Source: Hyphomicrobium nitrativorans NL23
GTDB lineage: Bacteria > Pseudomonadota > Alphaproteobacteria > Rhizobiales > Hyphomicrobiaceae
Assembly (NCBI RefSeq): GCF_000503895.1
Contig: NC_022997.1
Location: 2,359,821-2,423,820, forward strand
Length of the DNA: 64,000 nt
Reading direction: 5' to 3'
Position 1 is the first letter of the stretch; the number at the start of each line of letters is the position of its first letter. This document shows, piece by piece, positions 28,398-36,611 of this stretch. The position numbers and the translations under genes are program-made. The notes beneath the pieces were generated by a model. That model saw nothing but the letters and a program-made list of their open reading frames with translations. It was not told the origin of the DNA and searched no databases.

Positions 28398-30515
28398 TTG
28401 AACTGGTCGATCGAAGTCGCGCCGCTCGTGCCCGTCCCGCTTCTGTGGGCGGCGGCGGCTGCCGCGTGCGTGCTGCTGGCCATCCTTATCGCGCGCAGAA
28501 GCCGTGGCGCGCTCTGGCGCGCGGCCGCCGTCGCCGCACTTCTCGCAGCACTCCTCAACCCGACGCTGCGCGAAGAAGAACGCGAGAGCCTCGCCAACAT
28601 CGCCCTCGTCGTCGTGGACGAGAGCACGAGCCAGGCGCTCGACAAGCGCCCCGAACAGCGCGCGGCGATCCGCGCCAATCTCGAAGCGCGCCTTGGCGGC
28701 ATCAAGAACCTCGAAGTGAAGTGGCTTAGCGCCTCAGGCGGCGAGAGCGGCACCGCGCAAGGCACGCAGCTCTTCGCCGCCCTCAACGAAGCGCTCACCA
28801 ATACCCCGCCCGACCGCATCGCGGGCGTGATCATGATCACCGACGGCCAGGTGCACGATGTGCCGAAGGAAGCCGCCGCCCTCGGCTTCAACGCGCCCGT
28901 GCATACGCTGCTCACAGGCACGCCCGACGAGTTCGACCGCCGCATCGAAATTCTCGAAGCCCCACGCTACGGGCTCGTCGGCCAATCCCGCGAGATCGAG
29001 CTTGCCGTGCGCGAGACCGGAAAAACAAGCCGCGCGACCGGGCCGGTGACGCTCAATGTCCGCCGGGAGGGCCGCCCCGACCAGCAGGTGAGCGCGGAGA
29101 TCGACCGCCCCGTTACCATCGAGATGCCGTTCCCGCACGCGGGCACCAACATCGTCGAGGTGGAGCTCGAAACCGCGCCGGGCGAGCTGACGCCCGCGAA
29201 CAACCGCGTCGTCGTCGTTGCCGAAGGCGTGCGCGAAAACCTGCGCGTGCTTCTCGTCTCGGGCGAACCGCATGCGGGCGAGCGCACGTGGCGCAATCTG
29301 CTGAAGTCGGACGCCGCCGTCGACCTCGTGCACTTCACCATTCTGCGTCCGCCCGAGAAGCAGGACGGCACGCCGATCAATCAGCTCTCGCTGATCGCGT
29401 TCCCGACCAAGGAGCTGTTCTCGGATCGCATCCGCGACTTCGATCTCATCATCTTCGACCGCTACGAGCATCGCGGCATTCTCCAGCTCATCTACTACGA
29501 CAACATCGCCCGCTATGTGGAGAACGGCGGCGCAGTGCTGGTCGCGGCGGGAGACGACTACGCGGGCATGACGAGCCTCTATCGCACGCCGCTCTCGCCC
29601 GTGCTTCCGGCAGCCCCCACCGGCCGCGTCATCGAGGAGCCGTTCCGCGCGCGCATTACGGAAGAAGGGTTGCGCCATCCGGTGACGCAGGGCCTCCCTG
29701 GCGCCAACACGATCGGCCCAGACCGCCCCGCCACCTGGGGCCACTGGTTCCGCCAGGCGGAAGTGCGGCTCGACCGTGGGCGGCCGGTGATGGAAGGCGC
29801 GCAGGATCAGCCGCTGCTCGTGCTCGACCGGCGCGGGACGGGACGCGTCGCGCTTCTCCTGTCCGATCACGCGTGGCTCTGGGCGCGCGGCTACGACGGC
29901 GGCGGCCCGCACACCGATCTGCTGCGCCGTCTGTCTCATTGGCTCATGAAGGAGCCGGATCTCGAAGAGGAACGCCTGCTCGCGTCCGCACGGGGGCTCA
30001 AGGTCACGCTCGAACGGCGCACGCTCGAAGACCAGGTCGGGCCCGTCACGATGTCCGCGCCCGGCGGCGAGCGGAGCGATGTGGTGCTCGAACGCGACCG
30101 GCCTGGCGTCTGGAAAGCCATGATCGATGTGAAGTTGCCCGGCCTTTACAAAGCCGAGACGCAGGGACCGGCCGGCCCCCTCACCGCCGTCGCGCATGCC
30201 GGCGTCGAAGACCCGCGCGAAATGAGCGAGGTCGTCGCGACCGCCGACAAGCTGAAGCCGCTCACCGACAAGACGGGGGGCGGTGTCTTCTGGACGCGCA
30301 CCGACGCAACGACAGCGGGCGATGCCGTGACGCTGCCGCGCGTGGCCATGATGACGGGCGGACGCGTGATGGCGGGTTCGGGCTGGATGGGGCTCGCCGA
30401 CCGTGAAGCCTTTCTGACGAAGGGCGTGAAGCTCACGCCGATGTTCAACGGCCTGATCGCACTCGCAGCACTCTTGGCGTTGATGGCCATGGCCTGGTGG
30501 CGCGAAGGCCGCTGA
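28398..30515 (+). CDS. Membrane protein with GATase-like domain (MoxR operon)
   Basis: A 705-residue protein with two membrane helices at the N-terminus (about 14-32 and 38-55) and one at the C-terminus (about 680-700). The N-terminal region has a VWA-like stretch (IALVVVDESTSQALDKRPEQ), and the middle carries a class I glutamine amidotransferase-like fold (LRVLLVSGEPHAGERTWRNL through GGAVLVAAGDDYAG) without the catalytic Cys of true amidotransferases. It starts with TTG at 28398, with AAGGAGCA eight bases upstream, a good site. It is the fourth gene of moxR-DUF58-BatA/DUF4159. Function is unknown; the architecture suggests a periplasmic partner of the chaperone system. Confidence 0.85.
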   Translation: MNWSIEVAPLVPVPLLWAAAAAACVLLAILIARRSRGALWRAAAVAALLAALLNPTLREEERESLANIALVVVDESTSQALDKRPEQRAAIRANLEARLGGIKNLEVKWLSASGGESGTAQGTQLFAALNEALTNTPPDRIAGVIMITDGQVHDVPKEAAALGFNAPVHTLLTGTPDEFDRRIEILEAPRYGLVGQSREIELAVRETGKTSRATGPVTLNVRREGRPDQQVSAEIDRPVTIEMPFPHAGTNIVEVELETAPGELTPANNRVVVVAEGVRENLRVLLVSGEPHAGERTWRNLLKSDAAVDLVHFTILRPPEKQDGTPINQLSLIAFPTKELFSDRIRDFDLIIFDRYEHRGILQLIYYDNIARYVENGGAVLVAAGDDYAGMTSLYRTPLSPVLPAAPTGRVIEEPFRARITEEGLRHPVTQGLPGANTIGPDRPATWGHWFRQAEVRLDRGRPVMEGAQDQPLLVLDRRGTGRVALLLSDHAWLWARGYDGGGPHTDLLRRLSHWLMKEPDLEEERLLASARGLKVTLERRTLEDQVGPVTMSAPGGERSDVVLERDRPGVWKAMIDVKLPGLYKAETQGPAGPLTAVAHAGVEDPREMSEVVATADKLKPLTDKTGGGVFWTRTDATTAGDAVTLPRVAMMTGGRVMAGSGWMGLADREAFLTKGVKLTPMFNGLIALAALLALMAMAWWREGR

Positions 30516-30531
30516 CCCCTCACCCACCTGG

Positions 30532-30607
30532 TGTCATCCCGGACGCGCTTAGCGCGATCCGGGACCCAGCTCTTCGCGTCGCGGTGCGACGCTCGGCCGG
30601 GATGACA
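30532..30607. repeat. TGTCATCCCGG palindrome between convergent genes, copy 2
   Basis: TGTCATCCCGG at 30532-30542 and CCGGGATGACA at 30597-30607 are a perfect inverted pair. An inner palindrome GGACGCGCTTAGCGCGATCC lies after the left arm. As with the copy at 9619, it fills the space between two convergent genes (+ ending 30515, - ending 30617). Confidence 0.8.
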
Positions 30608-30616
30608 GCGTTTGAG

Positions 30617-31117
30617 TTAAGCGCTCGTGCGCTTCAGCACGCTGAGCCGCCCGTCGCCTTCGAGCCGCGCAACACGCACCTCTTCGAGGCGCTCGACACC
30701 GTTTTGGCGAAGCTGGCTCATCAGCTCTTCGCCGGTCAGCATCTCGCGCCGCATGGCTTCGTCGATCACGGCGCCGTTCTCGACGATCTTGACGGACGGC
30801 GTCGTCAGGATCGGCCTTAGCTTTGGAAACCGCCACGCCGCCCAGTCGATCGTGTACTCCCACGCCACGATGGTAAGCACCAACACCACGCCTTCGCTGA
30901 CCGACGAATAGTCGCCAAGCCCGTTCTGGGCTGCGTCCGCGATCAGCACGATGACGAGCAGATCCGCAGGCCCCAACCGCCCTGCCTGCCGGCGAGCCAT
31001 GAAGCGCAGGATGACGAAGAGTGCGAGATAGATCAGGCTTCCGCGCAGGACGACCTCAAGCAGTCCCAGATTTGGGACGAACATCCCCGTCCAGTCGACG
31101 GCCAACAGGCTCTCCAT
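30617..31117 (-). CDS. DUF421 / YetF-like membrane protein
   Basis: A 166-residue inner-membrane protein with three membrane segments in the first 90 residues (about 20-40, 47-65 and 75-92), followed by a soluble domain (SVKIVENGAVIDEAMRREMLTGEELMSQLRQNGV) typical of the DUF421/YetF family. It resembles the YetF core of YcaP-type proteins; the function is unsettled. RMTARRQAGRLGPADLLV-type sequence near residue 38 is a family hallmark, seen here as RFMARRQAGRLGPADLLVIVL. Confidence 0.88.
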   Translation of the reverse strand: MESLLAVDWTGMFVPNLGLLEVVLRGSLIYLALFVILRFMARRQAGRLGPADLLVIVLIADAAQNGLGDYSSVSEGVVLVLTIVAWEYTIDWAAWRFPKLRPILTTPSVKIVENGAVIDEAMRREMLTGEELMSQLRQNGVERLEEVRVARLEGDGRLSVLKRTSA

Positions 31118-31143
31118 GGCATCCTCGCATTGAGCTGACGCAA

Positions 31144-31160
31144 CACCTCGCTTCGAGGTG
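31144..31160 (-). terminator. Short hairpin between ilvA and DUF421
   Basis: CACCTCG-CTT-CGAGGTG is a perfect 7-bp stem with a three-base loop, downstream of the ilvA stop on the minus strand and 26 bases upstream of the DUF421 start. There is no T-run; it may be a weak terminator or processing signal. Confidence 0.35.
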
Positions 31161-31220
31161 CTCCGCCGCCAAACGCGGGAAGCCCGGCTATTGTGCCGTC
31201 CCGGAAAATCGGAAAGCGCC

Positions 31221-32468
31221 TTACGCTCCCGCCTGCGCCGCCTTCACGAGCACGCGATAGCCAGCCGCTTCGAGTTGCGTCAGCACAGCCTGCAACTGGG
31301 TGCGGTCGCGCGTCTCGATCACGAGATTGAGTTCCGTCCCGCGTGCGGGGAGATCCGTGAACACGCGCTGATGATAAACCTCGACGATATTGGCGCCAGC
31401 CTGACCCACCAGCCCCGAAACGCGCGACAGTTCACCCGGCCGGTCGGGGATGTCGATGGTGAGGCGCGACAGCCGCCCCTCGCGCGCAAGCTCCCGCGTC
31501 AGCACACTTGCGAGCAGCCGCGGATCGATGTTGCCGCCCGTGAGCGGCAGTCCGACCTTGCGGCCCTTCCAGCGCTCGCGGTCGGCCATGATGGCGGCGA
31601 GACCCGCGGCGCCCGCGCCTTCGACGACCGTCTTCTCGATCATGAGCAGCGCGAACGTCGCGCGTTCGAGGTCGGTCTCGCTCACCAGCACCACGTCGTC
31701 GACGAGCGCCGCCGCGATGGCGCCGGGAATAGGCCCCGGCTGCGCCACCGCGATACCCTCCGCCAGCGTATCGCCCCGCGTCGGCAAATGCGTGCCCTTC
31801 ACCTTGTTGTAGAGCGACGGATAGAGCGCGGCTTCGACGCCGATCACCTCGATGCCGGGCTTGATCGCCTTGGCGGCCGTCGCCATGCCCGCGATCAGCC
31901 CGCTTCCGCCGACCGGCACGATCAACGCATCGAGATCCGGCACGGCTTCGAGCATTTCGAGCGCGACGGTTCCCTGCCCCGCGATCACCAAGGGATCGTT
32001 GTAGGGATGCACGAACACCAGCCCATGCTCCTCGCGGTAGGCATGAGCGAACTCTGCCGCCTCCTCCAGCGTCTTTCCCTTGAGGATGACGTGCGCACCC
32101 CAACGCCGCGTATTCTCCGCTTTCACCGCAGGCGTGCCTTCCGGCATCACGATGGTCGCCGGAATGCCGAGCCGCCCCGCGTGATACGAAACGCCCTGCG
32201 CGTGATTGCCGGCCGACATGGCGATGACGCCGCGTTTGCGCTCCTCCTCCGAAAGCGACGACAGCTTCACCAGCGCGCCGCGCTCCTTGTAGGAGGACGT
32301 GAATTGCAGGTTCTCGAACTTGAACCAGATATCGGCGCCGAGATCGTGGCTGAGGGTGTGGCTGCGGTCGCAGGGCGTGCGCACCACCGCGCCTTCGATT
32401 ACGCGCGCGGCGCGCTCGATGTCGGCGAGAGTGACGGTCGGAAGTGTTTCGGGTGTCTGATCGGCCAT
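31221..32468 (-). CDS. ilvA: Threonine ammonia-lyase, biosynthetic-type with C-terminal ACT domain
   Basis: PLP-dependent deamination of threonine to 2-oxobutyrate, the entry to isoleucine synthesis. The PLP lysine is K61 in SSYKERGALVKL; GGGGLIAG-type glycine loop appears as VPVGGSGLIAGMATA near 185. The 415-residue protein ends with an ACT-like domain (about 335-410: IDIPDRPGELSRVSGLVGQA), so feedback regulation by isoleucine or valine is plausible. The length matches the ~400-residue TdcB/IlvA1-like subtype rather than the 510-residue double-ACT form. The ATG at 32468 begins the family N-terminus. Confidence 0.92.
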   Translation of the reverse strand: MADQTPETLPTVTLADIERAARVIEGAVVRTPCDRSHTLSHDLGADIWFKFENLQFTSSYKERGALVKLSSLSEEERKRGVIAMSAGNHAQGVSYHAGRLGIPATIVMPEGTPAVKAENTRRWGAHVILKGKTLEEAAEFAHAYREEHGLVFVHPYNDPLVIAGQGTVALEMLEAVPDLDALIVPVGGSGLIAGMATAAKAIKPGIEVIGVEAALYPSLYNKVKGTHLPTRGDTLAEGIAVAQPGPIPGAIAAALVDDVVLVSETDLERATFALLMIEKTVVEGAGAAGLAAIMADRERWKGRKVGLPLTGGNIDPRLLASVLTRELAREGRLSRLTIDIPDRPGELSRVSGLVGQAGANIVEVYHQRVFTDLPARGTELNLVIETRDRTQLQAVLTQLEAAGYRVLVKAAQAGA

Positions 32469-32539
32469 CGGTCTTATGCTTTGATGTTTGGACCGAATTC
32501 GATACAACGGCCGGCGGACAAGGAACAGGGGCAACGCGC

Positions 32540-33409
32540 ATGGCAAAGGTCGCATGGATCGGATTGGGCGTCATGGGCACCCCCATGGCCGGCTATCTGC
32601 TAACGCGCGGTGCGCACAGCGTTGCGGTCTATAACCGCACCCAGACGAAAGCCGAGGCGTGGGTTAACGCGTACGGCGGAACCCATCACGCAACCCCGGC
32701 GGACGCGGCAAAAGACGCCGATTTCGTCTTCGCCTGCGTCGGCAACGACGACGACCTGCGCCAAGTCACCATCGGCGAGAGCGGCGCATTCGCGACCATG
32801 CGCCCCGGCGCGATCTTCGTCGATCACACCACGGCCTCCGCCGATGTGGCCCGCGAGCTGTATGCGGCTGCAAAGGCGAAGGGCCTGGGCTTCGTCGATG
32901 CGCCCGTCTCCGGCGGGCAAGCCGGCGCCGAAGCGGGCCAGCTCACCGTAATGTGCGGCGGCGATGCGGAGGCCTTCGACGCCGCCGAGCCGGTGATCCG
33001 CAACTACGCCAAGGCCGTCCGCCTCATGGGGCCCGCGGGGTCCGGCCAGCTTGCGAAAATGGTCAATCAGATCGCCATCGGCGGTCTCTTGCAGGGGCTC
33101 TCGGAAGCGATTGCCTTCGCGGAGAACGCGGGGCTCGACATCGCGGCCGTCATCGACACCATCTCGAAGGGCGCGGCCCAATCCTGGCAGATGGAGAACC
33201 GCTGGCAGGCGATGCACGAGCGCCGTTTCGATTTCGGCTTCGCGGTGGACTGGATGCGAAAGGACCTCGCGATCTGCCTCGCCGAAGCCAAGCGCAACGG
33301 CTCCACCCTTGCCGTCACCGAGCTTGTCGACCGCTATTACGCCGAGGTGCAGGCGATGGGCGGCGGCCGATGGGATACGTCGAGCCTCATTGCGCGCCTG
33401 CCGAAGTGA
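32540..33409 (+). CDS. Beta-hydroxyacid dehydrogenase (HIBADH family)
   Basis: An NAD(P)-dependent dehydrogenase of 289 residues. The N-terminal dinucleotide motif GLGVMGTPMAGYLL is at residues 8-21, the substrate-binding DAPVSGGQAGAEAGQLTVM at 120-138, and the catalytic lysine is K173 with N176 in GQLAKMVNQI. Family members act on 3-hydroxyisobutyrate, tartronate semialdehyde or related acids; the sequence does not decide which. It is divergent from ilvA, 71 bases away. The ATG at 32540 begins directly at the Rossmann strand. Confidence 0.93.
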   Translation: MAKVAWIGLGVMGTPMAGYLLTRGAHSVAVYNRTQTKAEAWVNAYGGTHHATPADAAKDADFVFACVGNDDDLRQVTIGESGAFATMRPGAIFVDHTTASADVARELYAAAKAKGLGFVDAPVSGGQAGAEAGQLTVMCGGDAEAFDAAEPVIRNYAKAVRLMGPAGSGQLAKMVNQIAIGGLLQGLSEAIAFAENAGLDIAAVIDTISKGAAQSWQMENRWQAMHERRFDFGFAVDWMRKDLAICLAEAKRNGSTLAVTELVDRYYAEVQAMGGGRWDTSSLIARLPK

Positions 33410-33424
33410 ACAGCCACGAGCAGC

Positions 33425-33474
33425 GTTTTCGCAACGTACGAAAACGGCCCGAAAGGTGAACGCCCCCGGGCCGT
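33425..33474. terminator. Bidirectional terminator-like pair of hairpins
   Basis: Two hairpins between convergent genes: GTTTTCG...CGAAAAC (33425-33445, 7-bp stem, loop CAACGTA) and ACGGCCCG...CGGGCCGT (33444-33474, 8-bp stem). The first has a T-run on one strand and an A-run on the other, so it could act in both directions. Confidence 0.5.
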
Positions 33475-33510
33475 CATTGATCGCTGTCGCGTTGCGTTCG
33501 ACAACGCGGC

Positions 33511-34224
33511 TTATTTCAACCGCCACGTCACAGTCACGCGCGCTTCGAGCGTGGCCGTTCCGCTCTCGATGGGCGCGGCTTCCTTTGCCACCGAAGCGCG
33601 CATCGCCATCGGGCGCGGTCCGTCGAATTGCACCTCCTCCGTGATCGTCACGACATCGCCGACTTCGGCCCCCGCCGCACCCGCCAGAAGTTCCGCGCGG
33701 CGGCGCGCATTCGCAACCGCTTCCTTGCGCGCGGAATCCTTCAGCGTGTCCGCTTCGCTGACTTCGAACGCAAGACCGTGCATCTGGTTGGCGCCGAGCG
33801 TCACGAGCTTGTCCAGGAGGCCGCCGAGAGAGGCGAGATCGCGCACGACGATCTCGACCTGGTTCGAGACGCGATAGCCGTCGATCACGGGCGCGGTCCC
33901 GTCGCGCGGATGCGTATAGCGCGGCTCGACATTGAACATGCTGGTCTGGATATCCTTGGCGTCGATGCCGCTCTCCTTGAGCCCCGCGATCACCGCTTTC
34001 ATCGCTTCCGAATTTGCCGAAAGCGCCTCGCGTGCAGTTGCCGCGTCCGCCGCGACGCCGGTCGATATCCGCGCCCGATCGGGCTCTGCCGACGCATAGC
34101 CGGTTGCAGATACGGTAATCAGACGATCCATGGGCTTGTCCTGAGCAAATATCGGGCTGGCCGGGAGAAGGAGGAGAAAGGCAGACAACACGGCGGCGGG
34201 TTTGAAAGACGTCATCAGATGCAT
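33511..34224 (-). CDS. SIMPL domain (DUF541) exported protein
   Basis: A 237-residue exported protein. The signal peptide (about 1-28, LLLLPASPIFAQ) is followed by a SIMPL/DUF541 domain (ITVSATGYASAEPDRARIST, then GIDAKDIQTSMFNVEPRYTH and KEAVANARRRAELLAGAAGA). Members are periplasmic or outer-membrane proteins of poorly known function, one forming ring-like oligomers (BP26). The ATG at 34224 has AGGAGGAG seven bases upstream. It is transcribed away from the tRNA gene. Confidence 0.9.
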   Translation of the reverse strand: MHLMTSFKPAAVLSAFLLLLPASPIFAQDKPMDRLITVSATGYASAEPDRARISTGVAADAATAREALSANSEAMKAVIAGLKESGIDAKDIQTSMFNVEPRYTHPRDGTAPVIDGYRVSNQVEIVVRDLASLGGLLDKLVTLGANQMHGLAFEVSEADTLKDSARKEAVANARRRAELLAGAAGAEVGDVVTITEEVQFDGPRPMAMRASVAKEAAPIESGTATLEARVTVTWRLK

Positions 34225-34366
34225 GGGGCTCCTCCTGAGGTATCGAAGGTCCCGCATACGGAACCATGAGGGAGGAATGAAGGCCGAACGTCCCCGCGCA
34301 CGGCCGCTGGAACCGCGCGCGAACTCTGGTATAGAGGTTCGACTCACGGCCCATTGCGGCAAGGGC

Positions 34367-34442
34367 GGGCCCGTAGCTCAATGGTTAGAGCTGGCGGCTC
34401 ATAACCGCCTGGTTCCAGGTTCGAGTCCTGGCGGGCCCACCA
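34367..34442 (+). tRNA. tRNA with CAT anticodon (elongator Met, or Ile2)
   Basis: A complete cloverleaf: acceptor GGGCCCG/CGGGCCC (7 bp), D arm AGCTC...GAGC, anticodon stem GGCGG/CCGCC with loop CTCATAA (anticodon CAT), T arm CCAGG/CCTGG with TTCGAGT, and an encoded CCA. It is not the initiator, because position 1 pairs with 72 and the anticodon stem lacks the GGG/CCC pairs. Whether it is elongator Met or the lysidine-modified Ile2 cannot be decided by the anticodon; the short D-loop resembles Ile2. Confidence 0.93.
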
Positions 34443-34673
34443 CGCGTTGCACAGACGACCTCTTGCTCAGGCGACCATGCCCATCGAATGCCAACGTCCG
34501 GAGGAACACTTCGTCCGTCGCCGGACGGCCGCGGTGTTTGTCAGATCCGTGACATTTGGTCTCAAGAAAAGAGCGTGCTGCCTTACAGGAACTCAATTAT
34601 CTGATAAACGTTCAGGGGTACTGAGGGATCTGGCGACAGGATCCTCTCCTCGTCACACAATCGGGACGCTCAC

Positions 34674-35390
34674 GTGAAGCCGCATGCTCAATACGAGGCC
34701 GCTTTTAACGAAGCGGACCAATCGGACTCGGTCGTTCGCACGGCGTGGTATGCGTGTGCAGACAATCGGCGCGAAGCGTTTGCGCTCCGCTATCGGGGTT
34801 ATGTTCACGCCGGCCTGATCGAGCCCTCCCCGTTCGAGATTTACACCGACGCTTACGACGATCTCGGCACGACGCTGGTGGCGGCGCTTTACCGCCGCGG
34901 CGCCTGCATCGCCACACTTCGGATCAGCCTTTACGTTCCCGGGACCGACGGTCCGGCCCTCCCGTGCGAAAAGGTGTATCCGGAGATCGAGGCGCTCAAG
35001 GCGAACGCCAAGGGTCCCATCGTCGAGCTGTCGCGCCTCTCCATCGATCCCGAGATTACCAACACGCGCTATCGCGCCCGCCTTTACGCCGCGGCCATCC
35101 GGGCCGGCGTCATGGGGTGCATCGCGCTCGACGCGCGTCACCTCATCGTCGCCACGCAAACCAAGTGGCAGAGCTTCTACGAGCACGTGATGGACTTCAA
35201 AGTCACCGGCTCCGCCCAGCTCTATCCGCCCGGCGACGTTCCCGTCATTTTGCTCACCCGCGAGCTTGATGCGGAACTGCGCCGCCGCATGGCCCGGAAC
35301 ATATTCTTCCGGATCGACAAGGCGGAGCTGGACGAACTCTCCCAGCGTCTCCCCGGCATGGTCGGCCTCAACCCCGCCACGGCAGGCTGA
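34674..35390 (+). CDS. FeeM-like N-acyl amino acid synthase (acyltransferase)
   Basis: A 238-residue GNAT-fold protein resembling the FeeM/N-acyl amino acid synthase group, which is related to LuxI-type autoinducer synthases. The core NRREAFALRYRGYVHAGLIEPS, then YDDLGTTLVAALYRRGACIATLRISLY and IVELSRLSIDPEI match the family pattern. FeeM joins an acyl group carried on an ACP to an amino acid; the acceptor here is unknown. It starts with GTG at 34674 because no in-frame ATG lies near the conserved start. An ACP and KAS are encoded less than 4 kb away, and could supply the acyl donor (inference). Confidence 0.78.
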   Translation: MKPHAQYEAAFNEADQSDSVVRTAWYACADNRREAFALRYRGYVHAGLIEPSPFEIYTDAYDDLGTTLVAALYRRGACIATLRISLYVPGTDGPALPCEKVYPEIEALKANAKGPIVELSRLSIDPEITNTRYRARLYAAAIRAGVMGCIALDARHLIVATQTKWQSFYEHVMDFKVTGSAQLYPPGDVPVILLTRELDAELRRRMARNIFFRIDKAELDELSQRLPGMVGLNPATAG

Positions 35391-35533
35391 CAGCCGCGGG
35401 CCGGAGCCAAGCGGCGTGCTGCTCCGTCGTCAGTTTCGAAAAAATTCTTGGCCGTTCCTCCGGGAACAGCGGGGGCGCGGCATAGGGCGCAAAGTCTCTC
35501 CATCGAAACACACAGGACGATGGAGAGAGAGCC

Positions 35534-35815
35534 ATGACCCCGATGAGCAAGAGCTTCCGCACCGCCCTCGCCGCAGCAGCAGCCGTCCTCGCGATCGCCG
35601 TCCCCCAGCAGGCCTCAGCCGTCAGCCTCGGCGTCAAGATGGCCTGCGCCTCGGATTACTACTCTTATTGCAGCCAGCATGGCCTCGGCACGCCGGGCGT
35701 GCGCAAGTGCATGCGCGCTAACGGTCACAACCTGTCGAACCGCTGCGTCACGGCCCTGATCAAGGCCGGCGAAGTCTCGAAGTCGGAAGTCGAGCGCCGC
35801 GTCGCCGCCCGCTAA
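35534..35815 (+). CDS. Small exported Cys-rich protein
   Basis: A 93-residue protein with a signal peptide (about 1-29, ending QQASA) and four cysteines in the mature part (C38, C46, C59, C71) arranged as CASDYYSYC...GVRKCMRANGHNLSNRC. This resembles a single cysteine-rich repeat unit as in small periplasmic proteins of the Hyphomicrobiales. Two disulfides are likely. Function unknown. The ATG is preceded by GGAGAGAGA. Confidence 0.75.
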   Translation: MTPMSKSFRTALAAAAAVLAIAVPQQASAVSLGVKMACASDYYSYCSQHGLGTPGVRKCMRANGHNLSNRCVTALIKAGEVSKSEVERRVAAR

Positions 35816-35836
35816 TCGCGGCCAGCAGTCGTTCAT

Positions 35837-35858
35837 CGCTCCCGGGCAATCGGGAGCG
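35837..35858. terminator. Terminator hairpin
   Basis: CGCTCCCG-GGCAAT-CGGGAGCG is a perfect 8-bp stem 19 bases after the Cys-rich gene, in the space before the convergent cyclophilin-like gene. A second, larger GC hairpin follows (about 35862-35890). Confidence 0.5.
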
Positions 35859-35935
35859 TCCGGCCGGGGTGGCTCTCCACGCCCCGGTCTTCTCGTTTGT
35901 CGATCTCGAAAGACTTGTGACCGCGATCCGGCGGA

Positions 35936-36394
35936 TCAGCAGCCCGCGCCGTCAAGCCCCTGCCGGCTGGTGCGCCGCGACGCGCGAGGCGGGGCGCGCT
36001 TGGTCCAGGCTTGGCTGTCCCCCTCGGACTCCACGACCGAGACCTGCTCGCCCGCGTAGACGCCCTTGAGCTGGTCGACATCGTCGAGCGCAATCGCCCA
36101 TACGTTGCATTTGTTCGTGAAGCGGATCTCGCCGCGCCTGGAGATCGGCGTCGGGCCGAAGCCGATGGCGATCGCGTCCCCATCCGGCCAGAAGGCGATC
36201 TCGCCCTTGCTCACGACGAGGCGCGCATCGGGCTCTGTGTCGTGCGAAACCGGCGTGCGGAAGTAGACCTCCTTGCCCCAGGTCTGCACCGCGCCATGAA
36301 TCGGCAATGCATCCCAGATGCGGTCGGCCGTCGGCGTTGCCAACAGCCGCGCACGGATGGTCACTTTCCCCGCCTTGATGAGTATCTGCCGCAC
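35936..36394 (-). CDS. Cyclophilin-like fold protein (DUF369 type)
   Basis: A 152-residue protein whose core (IKAGKVTIRARLLATPTADRIWDALPI, GKEVYFRTPV, KGEIAFWPDGDAIAIGFGPTPIS) matches the prokaryotic cyclophilin-like fold family, a small beta-barrel domain without known peptidyl-prolyl isomerase activity. The tail beyond about residue 125 is basic and low-complexity. I chose a GTG at 36394 because GGGAGG lies five bases upstream and the family begins there; an ATG-like start 17 codons earlier is possible. Confidence 0.78.
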   Translation of the reverse strand: MRQILIKAGKVTIRARLLATPTADRIWDALPIHGAVQTWGKEVYFRTPVSHDTEPDARLVVSKGEIAFWPDGDAIAIGFGPTPISRRGEIRFTNKCNVWAIALDDVDQLKGVYAGEQVSVVESEGDSQAWTKRAPPRASRRTSRQGLDGAGC

Positions 36395-36611
36395 CAAAGC
36401 CTCCCGAGCCCTTATTGGACGGCGCGGACCCGCTCGTCGTTCCACTCGCGAGCGAAGACCGCATGAGCAGCCTGCGCACCTTCAGGCACGCCAAGCAACC
36501 GTCGGAGCACAGCTTCTCACCTGATGGGCCATCCTTCAAGGCTTTCGTAGCGTGTGGAACATTTCCACACGCTTTGAACGCTTTACGGCCACGCGGATGG
36601 CATGCCGGACG

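Noticed and set aside
26795-28945. Very long open frame on the minus strand opposite the BatA/DUF4159 gene
   Set aside because: Antisense artefact of GC-rich coding DNA; the translation is Arg/Ala/Gly-rich with no family features, and the plus strand carries conserved domains. The same applies to long opposite-strand frames at 3719-5380, 7259-9163, 11537-12985, 17782-19164, 28734-30527 and 42103-43851.
34367-34442. Initiator tRNA-Met
   Set aside because: G1-C72 is paired and the anticodon stem lacks three consecutive G-C pairs; elongator Met or Ile2 instead.
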